Source of the DNA: Pseudomonadota bacterium
GTDB lineage: Bacteria > Desulfobacterota > BSN033 > WVXP01 > G020346125
Assembly: GCA_030672465.1 (NCBI GenBank)
Contig: DAOVGJ010000120.1
Span: 1-6,682, forward strand
Length of the DNA stretch: 6,682 bases
Reading direction: 5' to 3'
Numbering within the stretch: the stretch's first letter is position 1; each line of letters begins with the position of its first letter. Position numbers and translations under genes: made by a program. Of the stretch, positions 6,561 to 6,682 are shown piece by piece. A model generated the notes under the pieces. The model ran no database searches and was not told where the DNA came from. It saw only the letters and a program-made list of their open reading frames with translations.

Positions 6561-6590
6561 AGCGCAGAGACTTCATCTCTCCATGGCGCT
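6561..6590 (-). promoter_or_regulatory. interrupted hairpin in the lipoprotein-operon leader
   Basis: Outer arms AGCGC (6561-6565) and GCGCT (6586-6590) enclose inner arms AGAGA (6566-6570) and TCTCT (6576-6580). The loop is 5 bases, and 5 unpaired bases (6581-6585) sit on one side. All ten pairs are Watson-Crick. With the predicted promoter the structure would sit at the extreme 5' end of the mRNA, where it could stabilise the transcript or bind a regulator. No known riboswitch is recognised. Confidence 0.38.
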
Positions 6591-6601
6591 TATCGGGAAT
6601 T

Positions 6602-6631
6602 GTTATACAGCCTGTGTGGGTTTGAAACCAA
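6602..6631 (-). promoter_or_regulatory. possible sigma70-type promoter for the lipoprotein operon
   Basis: On the minus strand, TATAAC (6602-6607) matches five of six -10 positions. TTGGTT (6626-6631) matches three of six -35 positions, with an 18-base spacer. It lies about 85 bases upstream of the lipoprotein start, so the leader would be roughly 75-80 bases. The poor -35 suggests activator help or that the real element lies elsewhere. Confidence 0.35.
6619..6629. promoter_or_regulatory. 11-base palindrome overlapping the predicted -35
   Basis: GGTTTGAAACC is a perfect palindrome around a central base and covers part of the predicted -35 hexamer. That position suits a repressor or activator half-site pair, but a short palindrome can arise by chance and no regulator gene is in view. 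Confidence 0.25.
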
Positions 6632-6665
6632 TGCTATCAAACGGGTTAACAACGCTGGTCGTAAT

Positions 6666-6682
6666 GTTCCGTAAATGGGAAC
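6666..6682. repeat. 5-bp inverted repeat at the right window edge
   Basis: GTTCC (6666-6670) and GGAAC (6678-6682) flank a 7-base loop at the last base of the window. The structure may continue beyond the edge, so its role as terminator, operator or chance match cannot be judged. The rest of 6632-6665 shows no coding signal. Confidence 0.2.

Overview
The window has the look of a Gram-negative, probably anaerobic bacterium. Desulfobacterota/Deltaproteobacteria-like is my best guess. That placement is inferred from three things: a two-subunit NDP-forming acyl-CoA synthetase, a dihydroxy-acid dehydratase of the iron-sulfur type also seen in archaea and anaerobes, and an operon for a lipoprotein plus an exported LolA-fold-like protein. 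No rRNA or other phylogenetic marker is present. No tRNA, CRISPR array, insertion sequence or phage gene was seen.

Left part (1-1293, + strand): the 3' part of an alpha subunit and a complete beta subunit of an NDP(ADP)-forming acyl-CoA synthetase, overlapping by up to 16 bases. Together they would convert acyl-CoA plus ADP and phosphate into free acid, CoA and ATP, or run the reverse. A possible intrinsic terminator lies about 165 bases downstream. No convincing gene was found in the 253-base gap that follows.

Middle part (1547-4219, + strand): a sugar-phosphate isomerase/epimerase-like TIM-barrel protein, then an IlvD-type dehydratase with all expected cluster and active-site residues. The 87-base gap between them has no recognisable promoter but holds two overlapping hairpins. 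One arm of these could also pair with the strong ilvD ribosome-binding site. The two genes are probably co-transcribed.

Right part (4338-6518, - strand, convergent to ilvD): a two-gene operon read from right to left. It encodes a ~497-residue lipoprotein of a family I do not recognise, then a 228-residue secreted protein with a LolA-like/DUF1571-like pattern. The stop of the first gene abuts the start of the second (TAGATG). A possible promoter, an 11-base palindrome and a 30-base interrupted hairpin lie upstream. This pair is the least explained content of the window and the best candidate for something undescribed, probably a cell-envelope function.
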